Assembly: GCA_021292165.1 (NCBI GenBank)
Contig: CM037876.1
Location: forward strand, 109,621,379 to 109,685,378
Source of the DNA: Shinisaurus crocodilurus
Lineage: Eukaryota; Chordata; Lepidosauria; Squamata; Shinisauridae
DNA: 64,000 bases
Reading direction: 5' to 3'
The notes beneath the pieces are model-generated. The model did no database searches. It was not told the origin of the DNA and worked only from the letters and a program-made list of their open reading frames with translations. Below are positions 21,636 through 33,580 of the stretch, one piece after another. Both the position numbers and the translations under genes were made by a program. Within the stretch, counting starts at the first letter, position 1; each line of letters begins with the position of its first letter.

Positions 21636-22334
21636 GCATAAGTGGTATAAGAACTATAGCACAAAATTCAGAACTAGCACTTTCTTTAATCACCTTATTT
21701 TTCACTTCTGGTTTACTGTACTATGCTAAACCAACTGTGTGAGATGTTGCTATTTGGACACAGTATATATTGGAACAGCAGCTGCACACTTTACACTGTA
21801 AATATAACCAGCACATATTGTGGGCGATACACCTGTGTCTAACCACGGAGGGGGGGTACAGACCATCTGATTACTGACCCCCCTCTGTGAGGAAGCTGTG
21901 CCATTGCATCATTCAACCTCTACAGTGAAAGGCACCCCCCCCCCCTTGTTCCCTTGAGGTAACGGGCAGTTTTGTATGTATAGCACTGTTTTGCTGGGAG
22001 GACTGAGAAGTACCGAGGTCGCATCATGAAGCAACATTCCACACCAAGTGGCACGCCAGCAGAGAGGCACTGACAGAGGGCCCCACTTCTTTGGTACGGT
22101 CTTCCCCTTTGCACTCTCTGTCTCTCCACTCCCAGCCTCTAGCCACGCTATTTCTCTCCCTTCTCAGCCTCTAGCCTTGCTTTTGTTCTGTCCTCCTCAC
22201 CCCTTTATCTTGCTGTTTCTCTCCACTTCCAGCCTCTAGCCATGCTATTTCTCCCCCAACCTCCTAGCCTCTCTTTTTCTCTCCCCGCTACCCTTTTGCC
22301 TTGCTATTTCCCCCTCCCCTGACCTCTTCTGACT

Positions 22335-22455
22335 AGCCAGGCCCCCAAGGCAGCCATTATGTGACTAGCCACATCCTCCATGGGAGCTATTTTGTGGTGG
22401 GCACCCAGAGCAGTTTCCCAAATGTGCCCATGAGTCCAAAAAGGTTGGGGACCCG
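22335..22455. mobile_element. hAT terminus fragment
   Basis: gcccatgagtccaaaaaggttggggaccc is the inverse of a hAT left end of the ggggtccccaacctttt type. The partner end was not found with confidence. Confidence 0.4.
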
Positions 22456-22955
22456 TTATGGAGGCTGTGTCGTGATGAAGATAAAGCCTGAATGGGGGAC
22501 TCCTAGGAGAATGGGAAGACTGTATTCCCTGCCCTCTGCTCTTGCAGTTTTAACCACATATACTCCAGAATAGAGTGCAAGTACATTTGTTTACTACTCC
22601 ATGTTCTTCCCGTGAAGGTGTGCCTCTGGACATGTAGCAGAGTGGAGCTTCCCTGAGAGGTGGGGGTTGCTACGCCTGGGAGGGGGGAGGGTCAAAGGGA
22701 GAGGTTGGATGCTTGCCTGCGGGAGGCTTACCTCTGAACATGTGCAGGGTAGCGATGGGGTGCCTAGATGGCGATTTTAGGTTGACCAAAGTGGTGATGG
22801 GAAATCCGCCTTTTACCCAGTTGAAGCTAGGGGGCACTGGTAAGAAAGCTGCGAGTCCAAGGAGGAATGGGGAGCTAATTCGTGGTGGGTCCGTGGCTCA
22901 AGCTTGGCCTCAGGGCCTATTTCCATGTCTTTTGATTGGATACCAGGTGGAGGGA
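22455..22955 (+). repeat. R500 interspersed repeat, copy 1
   Basis: Colinear with 34515-34985: both have ggaggctgtgtc, accacatatactccagaata, ggcttacctctgaacat and aagaaagctg in the same order. A shorter inverted relative lies at 23575-23800. No terminal repeats or coding frame recognised. Confidence 0.65.
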
Positions 22956-23574
22956 AAGTCTTCTTTTAAAGTGCAATTCAGGGGGCTGTAGCATATGGGA
23001 GAGTGGGGGCAGGTTAGCTGGCCATTCAGGCATTCTCCACCCTTTATCCAGAGAAGCACATCCTAAAGAAGTACAGGTGGCTCTGGATTACCACCACTCA
23101 GTGTGGAGGCGCAGTACCTAAACAGCAGCATCAGAACCACTGGCGTTCATTCGAAGATACCAATATCTACTTCTGCTACCATGTTCATCTGATTAGCCGA
23201 AGGAATATGTATGCTTGTGATCTTTTCTTACTTTTTTTCTGGAAAGCACTGACATCATTAATTTTGATGCCAGCCAGTATCAGTGTAAAATTTATTTCAT
23301 GACGGAGTTAACTGGAGACACTGTGGGGAAATTTACAGCAAGGCTGCTATCCCCAGGGAAGGGGGGAGAACTTACCCCGGGACTCAGGCTTGGTTTCAGC
23401 ACTGGCTTATTTCCCCTGGGTCCTGTTATCAGTGAAGCCCCCAGAGCCACAGGGAGCATGGAAAGGGTCATATATCCAGTAGCTGTTTTCCCTTGGCCGC
23501 CAAGAAGAATTCTGGGTTGAAAAACATACAGGAAGTTAATGGTTTGCCAGTGTGATGTAATGCTTAGTAAAGAG

Positions 23575-23820
23575 GTAGAACTGGGGGCAGCTTTGTTACC
23601 AGTGGCCCTCAGCTACAACTGGGAAAAGGTGGAATGTCCCACTCCTTGGGTGCACTAAAAATGGCCATCTAGGTGCTCCATCACCACTCCGTACATGTTC
23701 AGACACACTTCTCTAAAGCACTCATTGTGCCTCCCATTTGTGTTAGTAGCTGTGTTGTCAGTGCCGCCCTGCTATAACCACGTAAAAGGTGGATCCCCCC
23801 CCCCCGGTTGCACTAAAATA
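23575..23820 (-). repeat. R500 relative, inverted
   Basis: accagtggccctcagctac and aaaaggtggaatgtcccac are inverse matches to the cttttacc..gctgg..cactggtaa part of the R500 repeat. A C run lies at 23798-23806. Confidence 0.4.
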
Positions 23821-23859
23821 TAGTTAGGCTGATATACCAACTACATCCTTATGGACAGA

Positions 23860-24802
23860 GATACCTAGGTACAGTTATCCATGCTCTGGCAACCTCTCGT
23901 TTGGATTACTGCAATGCATTATACGTGGGGCTGCCTTTGAAAACGGTCCGGAAACTTCAGCTGCTCCAAAATAGGGCAGCAAGATTGTTAATGGGGACTG
24001 GCCGACGTGAACATATTATGCCAGTGCTTTCTCATCTGCACTGGCTGCCAGTCTGTTTCCGGGCCCAATTCAAAGTGCTGGTACTTACATTTAAAGCCCT
24101 AAATGGCTTGGGGCCAGGATATCTGAAGGATCATCTCCTCCCTTATGTACCTGCCCAGACACTAAGATCCTCTTCAGCAGCCCTTCTCCAAGAGCACCTG
24201 CCAAAGGAAGTGAGACAGGTGGCTACCAGGAGGAGGGCCTTTTCTGCTGTGGCACCCCGGTTGTGGAATGAGCTCCCCAAAGAGGCTTGCCTGGAGCCTA
24301 CATTGTACTCTTTCCAGCACCAGATGAAGACCTTTCTGTTCTCCCAGGCATTTTAATCATTTTAATCTTGTAGTTGTTTTTAACTCTGTTCTTGTACCTG
24401 CTGCTGCTAGCTTTGCTGTTTGTTTTAATATGTGGTTTTAAATTTTATATGTATATAACACGCCAGTGTGGCATAGTGGTTAGAGTTTGGACTGGGACTC
24501 GGGAGATCTGGATTCTAGTCCCCACTTGGCCATGAAGCTCACTGGGTGACTTTGGGCCAGTCACTGACTCTCAGCCTAACCTACCTCACAGGGTTGTTGT
24601 GAGGATAAAATGGAGAGGAGGAAGAGGATTATGTAAGCCACCTTGAGTTCCTTGCAGGAAAAAAGGCAGGATAGAAATGTAATAAATAAATAAATAAATA
24701 AATACATATTGTATTGTATTTTATGGTTTTAACTGTTGTAAACCGCCCAGAGAGCTTCAGCTATTGGGCGGTATAAAAATGTATTAAATAAATAAATAAA
24801 AT
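23860..24802 (+). mobile_element. L2 3' part, split by a SINE
   Basis: The frame 23901-24356 encodes the C-terminal end of L2 ORF2 (LDYCNALYVGLP-like start, then LQLLQNRAARLL, HLHWLPVCFRAQFKVLVLTF, AFSAVAPRLWNELP). It is followed by a 3' UTR that ends aaaccgcccagagagcttc then a (taaa)n tail. A CORE-SINE is inserted at 24462-24704. Confidence 0.9.
24462..24704 (+). repeat. CORE-SINE inside L2 3' UTR
   Basis: Full-length copy with tggcatagtggttagag (A box), CORE and (aaat)n tail. Its 3' end is similar to the end of the L2 it landed in. Confidence 0.85.
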
Positions 24803-25257
24803 GGTCTTCTTGGTGCCCCAGCCCCACAAACCTCCTAAGGACTAAATGAAGCATGTGTCACCATTATAGACTGTGCATTTTGAGGATCACTCAGAGCAAA
24901 TGGATAATAGAAAGGATAGGCTGAAAATGTTACTTTAAATACCAAGAAAGAGGTACTAATTTGTGCCAGAAAGGCACAGAATCTATTTTCAGCATTAGAT
25001 CCAAGCCCTGGGACATGAAATACCCACGTAAACATCAGATATTAGGAAGAATGACTTTTTCAACATGGTGTAACTTCCTGGTGGTAGCTAGAGATGTAAA
25101 ATTCCCAGCAATTTTGAAGCCATGGGGGGGGGGGGATGGGGTTTCCCCCTGTTTTTTTAAGGAACCCCCCAAAAAAAATTATGGGAAAAACTGAAAAATA
25201 TGCAGTACTTCTTTTTAACACTCCTTACAGACCTAAAGACACTTAATTGCTCTAGGA

Positions 25258-25393
25258 CAGCCTTTCCCAACCTAGTGCCTTCCAGATATTTCGGACTGCA
25301 GCTCCCTTCAGCCTCAGACAGCATTGCCAATGGTCAGGAATACTGGGCATTGTTTTCTAAAACTTCTGGAGGGCACCAGGTTGGAGAAGGCTG
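25258..25393. mobile_element. hAT MITE, second family
   Basis: Starts CAGCCTTTCCCAACC and ends GGTTGGAGAAGGCTG; the middle carries ccaatggtcagg. The 8-bp duplication is nearly perfect (ctctagga at 25250-25257, ctttagga at 25394-25401). Confidence 0.85.
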
Positions 25394-26144
25394 CTTTAGG
25401 AACATAAAGCAGCTTGTGGGTGAGTTTGCATGACACGGTATATTCTCTCTCCATTTACTTCCCAGCCATGAAATCTGTGTATTTTCCTGTCAAAAATATA
25501 TATGCAAATTTCCCAGACACTTAAAAAATAAATCCTTAAGAGAATGCAGAATGGGATGGAGTGAATGTGGTGCCCACCCTAAGGTGGCCCCAATCGCTCC
25601 ACCCCATACAGCTGCCTATCAGGGTTGGGTTTTTTACAGCTGTCAGGAAATCAAAGTAAGTGCCCCGAAAACAAGATGCGAAAAGGGGGTGGCCTTAAAG
25701 TCTCCTCTTTCTGGACTAGCTGGAGGATTGGGAAGTGTCCCAAAGGTGGAGGGCACTGAGAAGTGTCAGTTCAACACTTAAAACCCAGTAGACTACCTTG
25801 CTAAGGGGGAGATCTACAGTTCACTCCCGTTTGGCGCACTCACCTTCGTGTTTTTTCCCTGTTTGCTGGTGCGTTCCAGTTGACAGCTAGGCACTTGACA
25901 GCTGTCAACTGTTCACAATGTAGCCTATATGTAATCTCTCCTAATTTCTCTGTTACCATTTGACAGTTGTAACTGACAAGGCAAGAGACAAGACAAGACC
26001 ACATATAACGGAAAGGCAAATGCACTTTCACAACTCTGAAAGACTAAGAATAATAACAATAATAAAAAATTACGAAGACATTTGCGCACATTTTTGGGTC
26101 TGAAAAAGTATTTTTTTAAAAAGGTAGCAAACCCGCAATGGTTG

Positions 26145-26465
26145 CTCCGAAGTGCCACTTGGGCATCCGTGGAGGGGCTGTCGCTGGTGGCGACATGGGC
26201 CAGATCGCCAAGAGCAGCAAGAGGTTTTTGTCACTCTTGCCGTGCAGTGTGCTGGCCACTTCCCGCAACCCATGATGGGAACTCTCTGCCAGGTTTGGAC
26301 AACATGACAATCCATCATGGGTCCAACAACCCCTAGAACAAGCCATGGGTTGTCAGGGTGGCTTGTTGCCTCAAAACAAGCCACCCTGTGGGAAGCAGTC
26401 CAGGTTCAGACAACACAACAACCCACTATGGCTAGTTACCCATGTAACTATTGTCTGAATAAACT
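26145..26465. repeat. acaacccatgg repeat, copy 1
   Basis: Shares with 36180-37000 the words aacccatgatggg, acaacccctagaacaagcca, ggtggcttgttg and the cttgggcatc/gggggctg-type block. It contains small hairpins (gggtggcttgtt with aacaagccaccc). Class unknown. Confidence 0.5.
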
Positions 26466-26917
26466 ATACTTTTAAATTTAATATACCAAACATGATAATT
26501 TAATGAGCAAACCAAGTTATACATATCATACTTTAGGTTCCTATTTTATGTCTGACCAAAGAGAACTTCATTAAGCAGTCCCTCAAACATCTGAATCATC
26601 CTTAAAGCTGGAAGAAGCAGGAAGAACTGAAGGCAGAGGAAGACTGGAATACATCATCTGTTCCTGTTTGTAAGGAAGTTTAGGGAAATTCCTAAACCAG
26701 TTCCTGTTTTTTGGGTGGAGCTTAGGGAAATCTGATCTGAAGGAAAAATTATTGAGATTTTATTTAGCTGGGCAAGGTAAACAGTCAACTTTAGAATGCT
26801 AAACAATCATATTTAATTTAAGAACCTTTAAGCAATTTCAACCTATTTGAAGAGTGACATTTTATTCACTTTTGTAAGTCATTTCATTAATGAACATCTT
26901 TTTTGTTCATTTGGAAA

Positions 26918-28200
26918 GATTTATTTATTTCATTTCTATACCGCCCAATAGCCAAAGCTCTCTGGGTAGTTCACAATTCATAAAAACACAGACCACAAAT
27001 ACAATAAAAAAACAGCATGACCTTTTTCCAATATACAAAATTTAAAAACAATTTAACAGCTAAAACAACTGTGGAGAGAAAACTGGTCCAGACAGCGCCC
27101 CTTCCATTCCAATTCTCACGGACCATCTGCACTCATTCACCTCCATGGGTCCTCTGCATATCTCCCCCCCCCCCAAGTAGTCCTTCCTCCCATGTCTCAA
27201 ACACAATGAATGCTCTCGGGCATGAAGGTCGGCAAGGCACCGGGGTAGTCTCAAAGAGCTGCCAAGTAACCCCAAATACCATGGGCTGAGGGAAGCGACA
27301 AAGGAACCAGTTTGGCCTGAAGCCAGAAGGGGAGGGGGGAGCGATGAGGGAGGGGGGAGGAGGCAAGAGGTAAAGGTGAATCACCAAGCCCCAGCTGGTT
27401 GTTGGTCGGCGGGCACTAGGCTACGCGGACGTCTGGGGCTTCGGTCCAGACTCTAAGACTCAACCCCGGGCAGCTCCCGGTGAATAAAGCTGAAACCGCT
27501 GAGCGCCAGCCATTGCGGCTTTCGAGGAACTAAGGTAATCTCAGGTAAACCTTGGGTGTACTGCTGCTGCTCTCTCGCTCTAGCTGTTGTAGTTGCAGGC
27601 ACGTGCGCCTTGTTACCGCTTCTGTATATGTTTTGATATGCTCAATTAAACTCTGTTTACCTATAAACAGTGTAGTAGCGTCCATTCATAAAACTGCTTC
27701 ATTCACTGTTTTAGCGTTAAAAGTGCTCACAGCTTCATTCTAAGTGTCAGAGAGCCGCATAGGAAGGGTTAGCTTCACTCCGGTTAACCCTTTAGGTCTC
27801 GAACCCGCGCAAAGGCCCGGCTTTGGTTCTTTTCAACAACTTTAGTACAAATTAGATCTGATAATCAGTTGGCATAAATGCCCCATCATGCCATTAAATA
27901 CCCTTAAATGCCAGTGAGAAGAGAGCAGTCTTAACATGGCACCAAAAAGATGACAGTGTTGGCACCAGGCAGGCTTCAGTGGGGAGGTCATTCTATAATC
28001 GGGGGGGGCACCACTGAAATGGCTTTCTCCCTTGTTGCCACCCTCCAAACCTCCCTTGGGGGTGGCACTCAGAGGAAGACCACAGATGTTGATCGTAGTG
28101 TCTGTGTAGATTCAGGTCGGGAGAGGCACTCCATCGGGTATTGCGGTCCAAGCCATGTAAGGTTTTATATGTTCAGACCTTCTACCAACTGAAACTCATC
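26918..28200 (-). mobile_element. L2 3' region split by a solo LTR
   Basis: The left piece (26918-27064) is the antisense L2 end (tctataccgcccaatagcca). The right piece (27841-28200) continues with the L2 3' region (agcagtcttaacatggcac, gccatgtaaggttttatatg). Excising 27070-27835 with one acaac joins them. No reading frame is kept. Confidence 0.7.
27070..27835 (+). mobile_element. solo LTR A (766 bp)
   Basis: Begins TGTGGAGAGAAAAC and ends TTCTTTTCA, with a perfect 5-bp duplication acaac (27065-27069 and 27836-27840). The 3' part has gttaaccctttaggtctcga then acccgcgcaaaggcccgg, closely matched in the LTRs at 29269 and 37587. Only the LTR is present, which is the normal result of recombination between two LTRs. 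The host family (ERV or Gypsy) cannot be told without internal sequence. Confidence 0.85.
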
Positions 28201-28279
28201 CAAGCTACTGAGTTTCTTTTAGGTAGAGAGGGTTTATTCTAGTAGTAAAAGGTTTTATCGCTGAGGCAGTATTCCGTTA

Positions 28280-28720
28280 GGCCGCAGTCCAATGGGGATT
28301 CCCGTAAACCTCTGAACTTGGAGGATTACGGGCATCCTATGTAGGGCGGGAGGATCATGGAGGCGATCTTCGCCTCCGCACCCCTCCCACTCTGCAAATC
28401 AGCTAGATGGCTGATTTCAGCTGTTTCGCTGAGGCACTTTGGACAGGGAGGGAAGGAATCTGGAGCACTGCCAGAATACCTCCTTCCCTCCCCACCCCAC
28501 CCCCTGGAACCCCTCTTCACCCCTTCTTTGAGGTTGCTCTTACGACCTCAGGAGACACAGCTGACACAGTTCTTTCTGCACCAGCTGCTTGGGGGGTGGA
28601 GGAAGGGGGATCCAAGAATGAATCCCCAGTTCCGAGGTCAGAGCTCTTTTCCTACGAGCTGGGAATCCAAATGATCCTGTGGGCCTCTAGACGCTGTCTA
28701 GAGGCCCACAGGATCATTCT
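28280..28720. repeat. R430 interspersed repeat, copy 4
   Basis: Opens tta ggccgcagtccaatgggg, with ggcatcctatgtagggcggg and ggcgatcttcgcctccgc in order. It ends in a hairpin in which gatcctgtgggcctctagac is answered by gtctagaggcccacaggatc. Confidence 0.65.
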
Positions 28721-29268
28721 AGAAATCTGAGAACTTGGTTAAAAACTGTGGCAGAGAGTTCTACAGACCCAAGGCTCAAAGTTAATTAAAAAGAAAGAAA
28801 GATAGGCGGGATAATCCACATGCTCGTCCATCATATCTGATGACAGTGGTAGGATAACCTACAGTGTCTCTTTCACATGTGGGTTTTAGATTAGAACCAC
28901 ATTAATTGACTGCCGCAGCATCTAACCAGAACAAGCCCAGAAACAGAACAGAACTCAAACGGTTAAGAATGCACATTTTCTTCCATATTATGATATGGTA
29001 ACTCTACTCAAATGTTGCAGAAACTAAGCATGACTTGCAGCATCACTGAATGTCTAACAGTAAAATATACATTAGATCTGACCTTCACATCTCTAGTGGT
29101 GGCTAATCGTGTGGGGGAAGTCCCCAGTTGAAACCTTACCTCAGATATAAGCTAATCAGGGGCCTTAGACAATTCACCATTTCTCAGCCTTCCTATCTCT
29201 AATATGGGAAACTACTTGTCTACCTTACATGGTTATGGTATGGTTTACAGATATAATGCATATGAAAC

Positions 29269-30389
29269 TGTGGAGAAAGCCAACCTAAGCCCCCTGCCTG
29301 ACACACACACACTCACCAAGGAGGGGAGAAGGAGACCCAGGGGGGGGGGGAGACAACCAGTCTCCACAGATGCCAAAGGGGACAAACAACATCTACATAG
29401 AATCACCCCAGGGGGGAAGGCAGGAAGCATCACCAGGTTTGTCAATGCTCTTGCATATCAGCCCCATCTACATAAGACTTGAATACCTCTCCAGGGCAGA
29501 TGCTTCGGCACCCCTAAGAAATGGCCACTCAACACCATAGGATGGGACCATTAAGCAAGTGGCTTCAAAGGGACCCCATCCCACGGGGAGGAAGGCGTCA
29601 CCCCACCTGACCCAAAAGGCCGCCCCTCAGGGAGGGTGTCAACCCACCTGATCACGGAGGGAGGGGCTACCTGAAACACCAAGGTATAAAACACCTGCAC
29701 AAGGGAACTTTTCTCTGGACCTGATCAGCAATCTTGCCCATGCCTGGGGTAAGGGAACGAAGGATCAGCAACCCCGGGAAACCAAGCTGAAATAACTGGC
29801 CGCTTGGGTTGACCGGACCCCCGGGAAACCAAGCTGAAATAACTGGCCGCTTGGGTTGACCGGACCCCCGGGAAACCAAGCTGAAATCACTCACAAGCTG
29901 CTTGGGTAGACCGGGCCTCCGCCGGGAACCCAGCTAGCCGCTTGGGTAGACCGGGCCTCCGCCGGGAACCCAGCTAGCCGCTTGGGTAGACCGGGCCTCC
30001 GCCGGGAACCCAGCTAGCCGCTTGGGTAGACCGGGCCTCCGCCGGGAACCCAGCTAGCCGCTTGGGTAGACCGGGCCTCCGCCGGGAACCCAGCTAGCAG
30101 CGTGCGGTTGACCGGGCCTCTGCCGGGACCCGAGCTAAACTAACTAGCTGAGAGCCCTGAAATCACGTTGTCCTTGAGGCTTTTGCTTGCTACTTTGTAC
30201 CGTACTGATAAGCTGTATTGCTGGCGTGGGTTTGAGTTTGTGAAGGTAATTTTGTAAATAAACTTGTTTTCTAAAATATACTTTTGTGGCTATAAGTTAT
30301 CCCTTTGTTCTGGGCTAAGGCCCGCCCCAGCACCCGCTACCCCCTTAGCGTTGAACCCGCGCAGAAGACCAGGTTGTCGGTCTTCCACT
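29269..30389 (+). mobile_element. solo LTR B with internal minisatellite
   Basis: Begins TGTGGAGAAAGCC, like LTR C at 37587. It is flanked by gaaac (29264-29268 and 30390-30394; tgaaac if the last base is counted as target). It contains ggtataaaacacctg (TATA-like) at about 29683, a polyadenylation signal aataaa at about 30257, and an end cgttgaacccgcgcagaagacc shared with LTR A and LTR C. It is about 350 bp longer than the other two because of the tandem repeats at 29773-30136. Confidence 0.8.
29773..30136 (+). repeat. 47-bp and 40-bp tandem repeats in LTR B
   Basis: First come about 2.5 copies of a 47-bp unit (gggaaaccaagctgaaataa then ctggccgcttgggttgacc). Then come five copies of a 40-bp unit starting near 29897, 29937, 29977, 30017 and 30057 (gccgcttgggtagaccgggc then ctccgccgggaacccagcta), and a worn sixth. 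Copies 2-5 look identical. The array starts about 90 bp downstream of the TATA-like word. Confidence 0.9.
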
Positions 30390-30424
30390 GAAACATACTG
30401 AATACTCATGCAGCTGATCCGATG

Positions 30425-30500
30425 CACGTATACTCAGACATAAATCCCACTGAGTTCAATAGGACTTATTCCCAAGTGTATGCATAGGATTGCAGGCCTA
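30425..30500. repeat. short palindromic reptile repeat
   Basis: tatactcagacataaatccc, then ttcaataggacttattccca and gcataggattgca: inverted arms around actgagttcaat. Same type as 13108-13172. Confidence 0.55.
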
Positions 30501-31689
30501 AAGTGATGTATCTATTATTCTTAGTATTGCAGAATTGCTTGAGACCTAGTACTTCTCTTTGCAGAAATTAAGTACAGCTGAGTAGCCAGAAGGAAAACTG
30601 AAGTACTTATTACAGGGCTATTCAATTTACACCAACCATGCTGCTACAAAATAGTTTTGCCCAATTTAAGAGATACATAGGAGCCTCTACAGACACCATC
30701 TCTGGCAAACTGCTGTCAGTTCCGCCTGTAAAAAATACTGGTCTATAGCAAGCACCTGTGCCTTGATTTGCAAGGTACTTGTATTCTTTTATAAGCAAAT
30801 AAGTGACCTCACCTTTCTAGAAGCTTAGATTGCAATGTTTCAACATTTAGGGATTGGTAACATTAGCAAAAGAGAATTCTCAATAGACCTTTGTGACCTG
30901 TGCTGTGATCTAGCGCTGTTGCCCTTCAATATCAACCATGTCAGATAGGTTCTTCCCTTTAGAGCCTAGCAGGACTGACCAAGGTTGGTTTCCTAATAGG
31001 CTACAACGTTTTGTAGGCCAACCGAAAGGTTACATAATGTGATATTCCATATTGACCTAAATTTGCATAGTCAATTTATGCAAATCAGCATTGCCCAGGC
31101 ATTCTCCTCTCCAGTGCAACTAGGGCATTGGGCCAAAGCCCACGGCCATGCAGCCAAGCCCAATGACCACCCAGAGAACGACAAGTGATCAGGGCATCCG
31201 AAGCAAACTCCATTTTATTCCTGTAGCCATATGACTTAAGTGAGTTCAAAATGCAAAACTGCACATAGTTGTTTTTGTCTTTTAAAAAAATCAGTTTTGT
31301 TGTTCTAATAGCAATGTAGAAGCAGTTCTAAAACATGGAACAGTATTTGAAAGGGGGGGGGAGATGTTAGCTACAGTGCTTCAGAACCGATGTAAAGGTT
31401 GTCTAAAGCAGGACCCCCATAAGGCCATTAAGAAAGACCTCAAACGTAGATTAGGAATTATGTCAATGTATTAGTTTAAGTTAGTGTAGATCTGTAACTG
31501 TAGTAGTTAGAAAATCTTGACATTTGGGTGACGAATTTGTAATGCGTTTTCATGGTAGGTTGCAAAGAATATTGCTTTTAGTAGTATGATTTATTTATTT
31601 ATAATAAAAATCTATTCCTAAAAAAAAATAAAAGTCTATTCCTAAAATTACCTGACTGCACTACTGCTCCTCTCATCCACCAAGACAAA

Positions 31690-32290
31690 TGACACTTTGC
31701 CTACAAAGCAATCCTAGGCACGCTAGTGGAGAGTAGTCCTCCACCACCACCGCTTGCCCGCACACAACCCCCGCAACACAGCTCTTGCAAACTGCTTACC
31801 CGCTTTGTACCCTTGAGCGCCCCCTCTCCGCCTCTCTTACCGCTTCGTGCTGTGGCAGCGGCCCAGCAAGGCACAGCTATCCGGGGCCAACGACTCGCCT
31901 CACGCCACACTCACTCCCCGGGTGAGAGGGGAGTAGGGGAAGGGAACCACTCTGCCCTCCAAACCGGCCACGATCTCCCCTTTGATCGGTAGTTATTTCT
32001 TCTATTTCTTTCCGGTTGTTTGAATTTGGCGCCCGAAGGATTCGTTCGATGTCACATGACAGCGCCGGAGCCAATCGGGATTAGCCTGAGGAGCAAAATG
32101 TTCAATGCCTAGAACGGGCTCAAAGAAACAGCGGCAGCCAGTAGAATATGAAAGGGAGGGGGGGGTGGAGCTTCAAAGAGGAAAAAAAAGGGGGCGGGGA
32201 AAGAGGGAAGGCAAAGTTTGGCTGGATTGTAAGGGCAGGAGCTACATGTTGCCGAGTTCCGACGCTCTGATTGACGAAACAGGACAATTC
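31690..32290. promoter_or_regulatory. CpG island, probable FOXM1 promoter
   Basis: A CpG-dense stretch without transposon ends. Near its centre a compact cluster is seen: TTTGAA (32029-32034, a CHR element), TTTGGCGCCC (32035-32044, E2F type), gtcacatgac (32061-32070, E-box of USF type) and CCAAT (32081-32085). CHR plus E2F plus CCAAT is the known control layout of G2/M genes, and FOXM1 is itself such a target. FOXM1 lies to the left on the minus strand, so transcription would leave leftward; a possible exon 1 donor is gtaagc on the minus strand at about 31800. In human the same island also starts RHNO1 rightward; I could not identify RHNO1 here. Confidence 0.6.
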
Positions 32291-32436
32291 AGTTCAGTTC
32301 GTGGGTGGGGAGGCTGGCTGGAAAACAGCAAAGCACCGTTGTTTAGTTTCTTCGGTTTAATTTGGTGGAATCAGTTACTAACACTTAGGATACGCTCCGA
32401 CTTTATTCTTGTAGTCTGCCTCCTTCCATTTTAACA

Positions 32437-32525
32437 GTACAGTCCCGCGCATGTTTACTCAGAAACAAGCCTCGATGTGTTCTGTGGGGCTTGCTCTTTA
32501 AGCAGGCATAGGAGTGCAGCCTAAG
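32437..32525. repeat. short palindromic reptile repeat
   Basis: tacagtcccgcgcatgttta, then ctcagaaacaagcctcgatg, then ggcataggagtgcagcct: a worn copy of the type at 30425-30500, just outside the CpG island. Confidence 0.5.
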
Positions 32526-33323
32526 GTTTGAAATTTGCTTACCTGGGAGGAAGCCCTACTGAAATACACTGACGCTTAATTCTGAGTGAATTAAGCGTGA
32601 GTCGGATTGTTTTGTTTGTTTGTAATTGAATTTTCAACATATATATATAAACCAACCAATAAACAAAATCTCCAATCTTATTACATAGACTAGAATAATA
32701 AACCAGAATAAAATAAATCACACACACCCCAAATTAGAATTTCAAAAGAACAAATCCAGCTGGGCGCCGTTTTCCAAAGTCTTTTTCATCCACAAAGTAG
32801 ACAGACGTCGGATTGTGCTGGAAGTCCTTTCTCGAAGTAATACATTTTCATCACGCGGGGGCGGGGGAAGAGAATATAACTTCTGTGATCTGTCCCTGCC
32901 TGGTTTTCTTCTCATAACAGGCCGCCGCAAGTTGCCTGTCAGGAGTTTCCTGGCAGAGTTTCTGTCCATGGTTTCTTCTGTTTGCGTACCCTTTTCTTAC
33001 TGGAATTCTTCACGGTTTTTGTAGAGGTTCCCGGGTTTGTGTATCAGGAGTTAACTAAACGAAAAGTAAAATGTGTTTTCTGTACGATTCATCCGTATCA
33101 AGTTCCCCTGTGTGATTCCCTCAATTATATGGGAACAGTGTAAAAGCCGGAACGGAACGGCTTTTAAATGTGCCTGCACAGTGGGCAGTCAGACTAATAA
33201 CTTATCGAAGTGTTTCCTTTCCAAAGACCAATCGTACTTCTGTATGTAAAAACCCTCCCAAACCCTGTGTGGTATCCCATAATCCATTCACCATTCCGTT
33301 CTTCCCCTCTTACCTATCTAGAA

Positions 33324-33580
33324 CAGGGGTTCTCAAAAAGGGGGGAAATTCCCCCCAGGGGGGGGATTTTAGGGTTTCAGGGGGGAATTGGGATCACAGA
33401 CTCAAACTGTTGGAACACTGATCTTTCTACAAATCACAATTCTACAGATTGTACATAATCTACAGGACATCACACCGTATTGTATGGCACAGATTAAGTC
33501 AGACAATCTTGGAAAGGGGGAATGACATTCTGACATATGGTGAAAGGGGTGCATGGGGCAAAAAAGGTTGAGATCCACTG
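33324..33580. mobile_element. hAT element (257 bp) with intact TSD
   Basis: Ends CAGGGGTTCTCAA and TTGAGATCCACTG. Perfect 8-bp duplication atctagaa at 33316-33323 and 33581-33588. G-rich next to the left end. Non-autonomous. Confidence 0.9.

Larger units (their letters stand above)
14367..31690. other. probable FOXM1 intron 1, repeat-filled
   Basis: Between the first coding exon of FOXM1 and the CpG island I found no coding exon. Stretches in which I recognise nothing are 15020-15699, 20060-20780, 21640-22330, 22960-23570, 25410-26140, 26470-26915, 28730-29263 and 30500-31690. The intron reading depends on the CpG island being the FOXM1 promoter. Confidence 0.45.

Noticed and set aside
20791..21742. 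Frames of 151-276 codons near a CpG-rich block
   Set aside because: They start in the left end of a hAT element with intact duplication and run through its non-coding core. Competing frames are open on the other strand.
29897..30136. Regular 40-bp repeats resembling a CRISPR array
   Set aside because: The units are directly adjacent with no unique spacers, and the sequence is an LTR in a vertebrate genome.
31726..31992. Pro-rich 88-codon frame in the CpG island
   Set aside because: No family resemblance. It fits promoter/untranslated sequence and is matched by frames on the other strand.
32105..32434. RHNO1 start (MPRTGSKKQRQP...)
   Set aside because: Only about ten residues look similar. 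The rest (poly-G-derived GG/RGK stretches, WW) has no counterpart in RHNO1 and there is no supporting splice site.
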